A stretch of DNA of 64,000 nt from CAZFVY01 sp964522665 (GTDB lineage Bacteria; Verrucomicrobiota; Verrucomicrobiia; Limisphaerales; CAZFVY01). A program made the position numbers and the translations under genes. Position 1 is the stretch's first letter; each line of letters starts with the position of its first letter. The notes under the pieces were generated by a model, which had not been told where the DNA came from, searched no databases, and worked only from the letters and a program-made list of their open reading frames with translations. Positions 62,197 through 64,000 of this stretch are shown here, one piece after another. The stretch is taken from the NCBI GenBank assembly GCA_964522665.1, contig CAZFVY010000026.1, positions 1 to 64,000 of the forward strand, in the 5' to 3' direction.

Positions 62197-62876
62197 CTTC
62201 ATAATCAATGACTTACATTGCCCGACTTGGACTTGAGAGGACGCTCTGACGACACCATCCCGGGAAGCTGGACCCCAAAGCCCTGTTTTGGCCTCATTTT
62301 CGTTACGGCGGGATACAAAACGGGATACAAGAATGCCTTCGATGGGTTGTCCCGTCGGTCGATGAGTTTCTCGGCGGAAACGAGCCGGTTCTGGGGAGCC
62401 TCCAAGGAGTGTCTCCTTTGCGGCAAAAGAGTCTGAAGCAGCGGAGGAGGTTCTCGGGATGTTAGCCCGGATACCGGGCCAACTGCGCTCCGGCGCACCG
62501 CTGCGCCCGGGCTGGGCAGGGATCGCAGCCTCATTGAAGGCAGTCTGATGTTCACTGACAATTACAGGCAACCCAAGCCGTAATCGCCATTGTACACCTC
62601 AAACGTCCACCTTTGAATACAGGTATATGCCGGTCGATCCCGAATCAGCCGCAGAAACGCGCCTCCGGCGTCTTTGGCCTTCATCATGTTAGCTTTTTAC
62701 CGATCCTGGATTCCTCTCGTAAAAACCAACTTACGGAGGAGGGGGAGTCTTTAACAACGCACCTTCCTCCCGTTCTTTCGCTCCAACTGTCACCCTGTCT
62801 TCGCCCTGGTCCGTCTCATCAAAAAGTGCTTCCGATCTGCAATTCAAACTTAAAATAAACATTTTCACTTTTTTAT

Positions 62877-62908
62877 TTGACAACCAAACTGAAGCCACCA
62901 AATATACA
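62877..62908 (+). promoter_or_regulatory. Candidate promoter for the lipoprotein gene
   Basis: TTGACA at 62877-62882 is followed by aaatatacat (62900-62909). The best -10 alternatives give spacers of 17 (AAATAT) or 20 (TATACA) bases. It lies about 60 bp upstream of the ATG at 62970, in an AT-rich patch. Confidence 0.4.
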
Positions 62909-62969
62909 TCCCGGACAGTAGGGGAATGTCGGCCAGGGTGGACCAAAATCAATCGAACAGACAAAACCT

Positions 62970-64000
62970 ATGCACACCTCTAAGCTCCTCATTCCTCTGA
63001 CAACAACCTGCCTGCTTCTCCTGCTTGCGGCCGGTTCAGGATGTGCCACGCGCACAAAATTCGGTGATCTAATCCCAGCGCACGAGCTGTCCGACCAGCG
63101 CGAAGGGGAGGAGGTGTGGCTAGACATTAAACTAGAGACACCAAAACGTCTAACACGAGACGTGGATGACGAATACTCTTCTAAGCAGTCTGAATCGGTT
63201 AGAAGCTTCCCGGGCATTACGGGGCAGGTGGCAGGTGTGGCGCTTGGAGCGCTAATCGACTACGCAAAGGCTCAGATGCAGACCGAGGCTGCCCGATATG
63301 ACGCCGACTTTTATAACGTCGCATTTTCCACGACTGATGTTCTCTTTACGAACAATAATCATCCACTCGTCCTCCTCACTCGCTGGGTAAAACATACGCC
63401 GCCAGCAACTCCCGAGTACACCAACGCTATTGACAAAGTGTTCGACATTGTAAAAAACGCTGCTGCCAGTTCCCATCACTTGGCTGAACGCAAAACGCTC
63501 AATTCCAAATCCTTACCTGATCAACTCGCTGGAAAAAGCCTCGCCTTTGCATATTGCATCGAGCTCGAACCCTCTTCATCAACCAAGACGAGAAGCTGGC
63601 CATTCCTAATAAAACCGCGGTGGAAGTGGCAATGGCTCGCCAAGTCTAAGATCGTCGGTACCGAAGGTTCCTACTGGCTCAGTAAACCCGCTGGATTCTT
63701 TCTCAAGACCGGCTCGGAAGTCGAATACGAAGTCAGCTTTATCCTGAGTGCATTAGTAAACACAACAAACGGTTATCCACAGACCATCACTATTGGCCTA
63801 AAGGATCCTATCCAGGCAAACACCAAGTTTGACCTTAATGCAGCAAAACATTTTGAAGATTACACAGATGATACGGTCGGTCAGAAAGGCGGATGGGTGT
63901 TAATTCCAGGCTATCCTGACCTCACCGGTCCCGGTTTCTGTGGCATTGGGATATCCGTCAAGGAGAGTGATCCATCTAACGTTAAAACCATGCTTCTTAA
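62970..64000 (+). CDS. Lipoprotein of unknown function (3' end outside window)
   Basis: An open frame of at least 343 codons runs from the ATG at 62970 to the window end with no stop. The N-terminus has a hydrophobic core LLLLLAAGSGC, a strong lipobox with Cys at residue 25, followed by ATRTKFGDLIPAHEL. The rest is mixed alpha/beta with a G-Q-V-A-G-V-A-L-G-A-L-I segment near residue 90 and no family motif that I recognise. Codon use is clearly lower in GC than the rest of the window, and it lies after the tRNA-Tyr remnant, so acquisition by transfer is plausible. Confidence 0.75.
   Translation, partial: MHTSKLLIPLTTTCLLLLLAAGSGCATRTKFGDLIPAHELSDQREGEEVWLDIKLETPKRLTRDVDDEYSSKQSESVRSFPGITGQVAGVALGALIDYAKAQMQTEAARYDADFYNVAFSTTDVLFTNNNHPLVLLTRWVKHTPPATPEYTNAIDKVFDIVKNAAASSHHLAERKTLNSKSLPDQLAGKSLAFAYCIELEPSSSTKTRSWPFLIKPRWKWQWLAKSKIVGTEGSYWLSKPAGFFLKTGSEVEYEVSFILSALVNTTNGYPQTITIGLKDPIQANTKFDLNAAKHFEDYTDDTVGQKGGWVLIPGYPDLTGPGFCGIGISVKESDPSNVKTMLL

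Larger units (their letters stand above)
61975..62969. other. Long spacer with tRNA remnant and composition change
   Basis: No convincing coding frame. It holds the 5'-half tRNA-Tyr (62155-62196) and then a gradual drop in GC. The phrases cgggatacaa and gggatacaaaa repeat near 62310-62330. The right edge leads to the lipoprotein gene at 62970. Confidence 0.5.

Noticed and set aside
62218..62436. Possible integrase fragment after the tRNA-Tyr remnant
   Set aside because: No recombinase motif (R-H-R-Y) could be found on either strand.

Overview
The window is a high-GC chromosomal segment from a Verrucomicrobiota-type bacterium (related to the Pedosphaera/Limisphaerales group or close to it). 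The lineage is inferred from gene content: the paired planctomycete/verrucomicrobial cytochrome (DUF1549/DUF1553) and DUF1501 genes, an H-X9-DG prepilin-like protein, a giant secreted protein with the C-terminal domain common in this phylum, an ECF sigma factor with a membrane tail, a tricorn-type S41 protease, and lipopolysaccharide export genes that indicate a Gram-negative envelope.

Layout. 0-9.5 kb: a mostly minus-strand envelope block (BamB-like propeller, LptE, BamD-like TPR protein), a divergent glycosyltransferase, a tricorn protease homologue, an acetyltransferase and a secreted sugar isomerase-like protein. 10-11.4 kb: a VKOR-DsbA fusion. 12.3-19.2 kb: a tightly overlapping plus-strand polysaccharide cluster (nucleotide-sugar dehydrogenase, C-methyltransferase, GT2, two epimerases, GT-C membrane transferase). 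19.4-25.1 kb: a minus-strand operon of three genes joined by ATGA overlaps: membrane protein, SIR2-like protein, nSTAND1 NTPase with WD40 tail. It has the architecture of an anti-phage or conflict system and is the best candidate here for an undescribed system. 25.4-30.9 kb: lptB, an LptC/LptA-like protein, kdsA and glgC. 31-37.9 kb: a prepilin-like protein, a secreted propeller, a TonB-dependent receptor divergent from a DtxR/MntR-type regulator, MTA phosphorylase and a Nudix hydrolase. 38.2-43.3 kb: the cytochrome/DUF1501 pair. 43.3-50.7 kb: a repeat-rich accessory zone around an AlkZ-like protein, trpB, a DUF433/DUF5615 toxin-antitoxin pair and two small genes. 50.7-62 kb: an esterase, an orphan ParD antitoxin, a sigma factor with a membrane tail, a broken SGNH esterase and a 2.5-kilo-residue secreted protein with four propellers and cohesin and dockerin-like modules. 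62-64 kb: a 5'-half tRNA-Tyr remnant, then lower-GC sequence with a lipoprotein gene running off the window; this looks like the edge of a genomic island.

How the genes fit together. LptE, LptB, the LptC/A-like protein, KdsA, BamD and the BamB-like protein all serve outer-membrane and lipopolysaccharide building, and the 12-19 kb cluster probably makes a surface glycan that carries an uronic acid and a C-methylated sugar. The receptor/regulator pair is probably metal uptake under metal control. The intergenic DNA is unusually rich in repeats: a 160/190-bp tandem array, MITE-like elements with 13-bp inverted ends, an inverted repeat with TA at its ends, and at least two families of short dispersed repeats.
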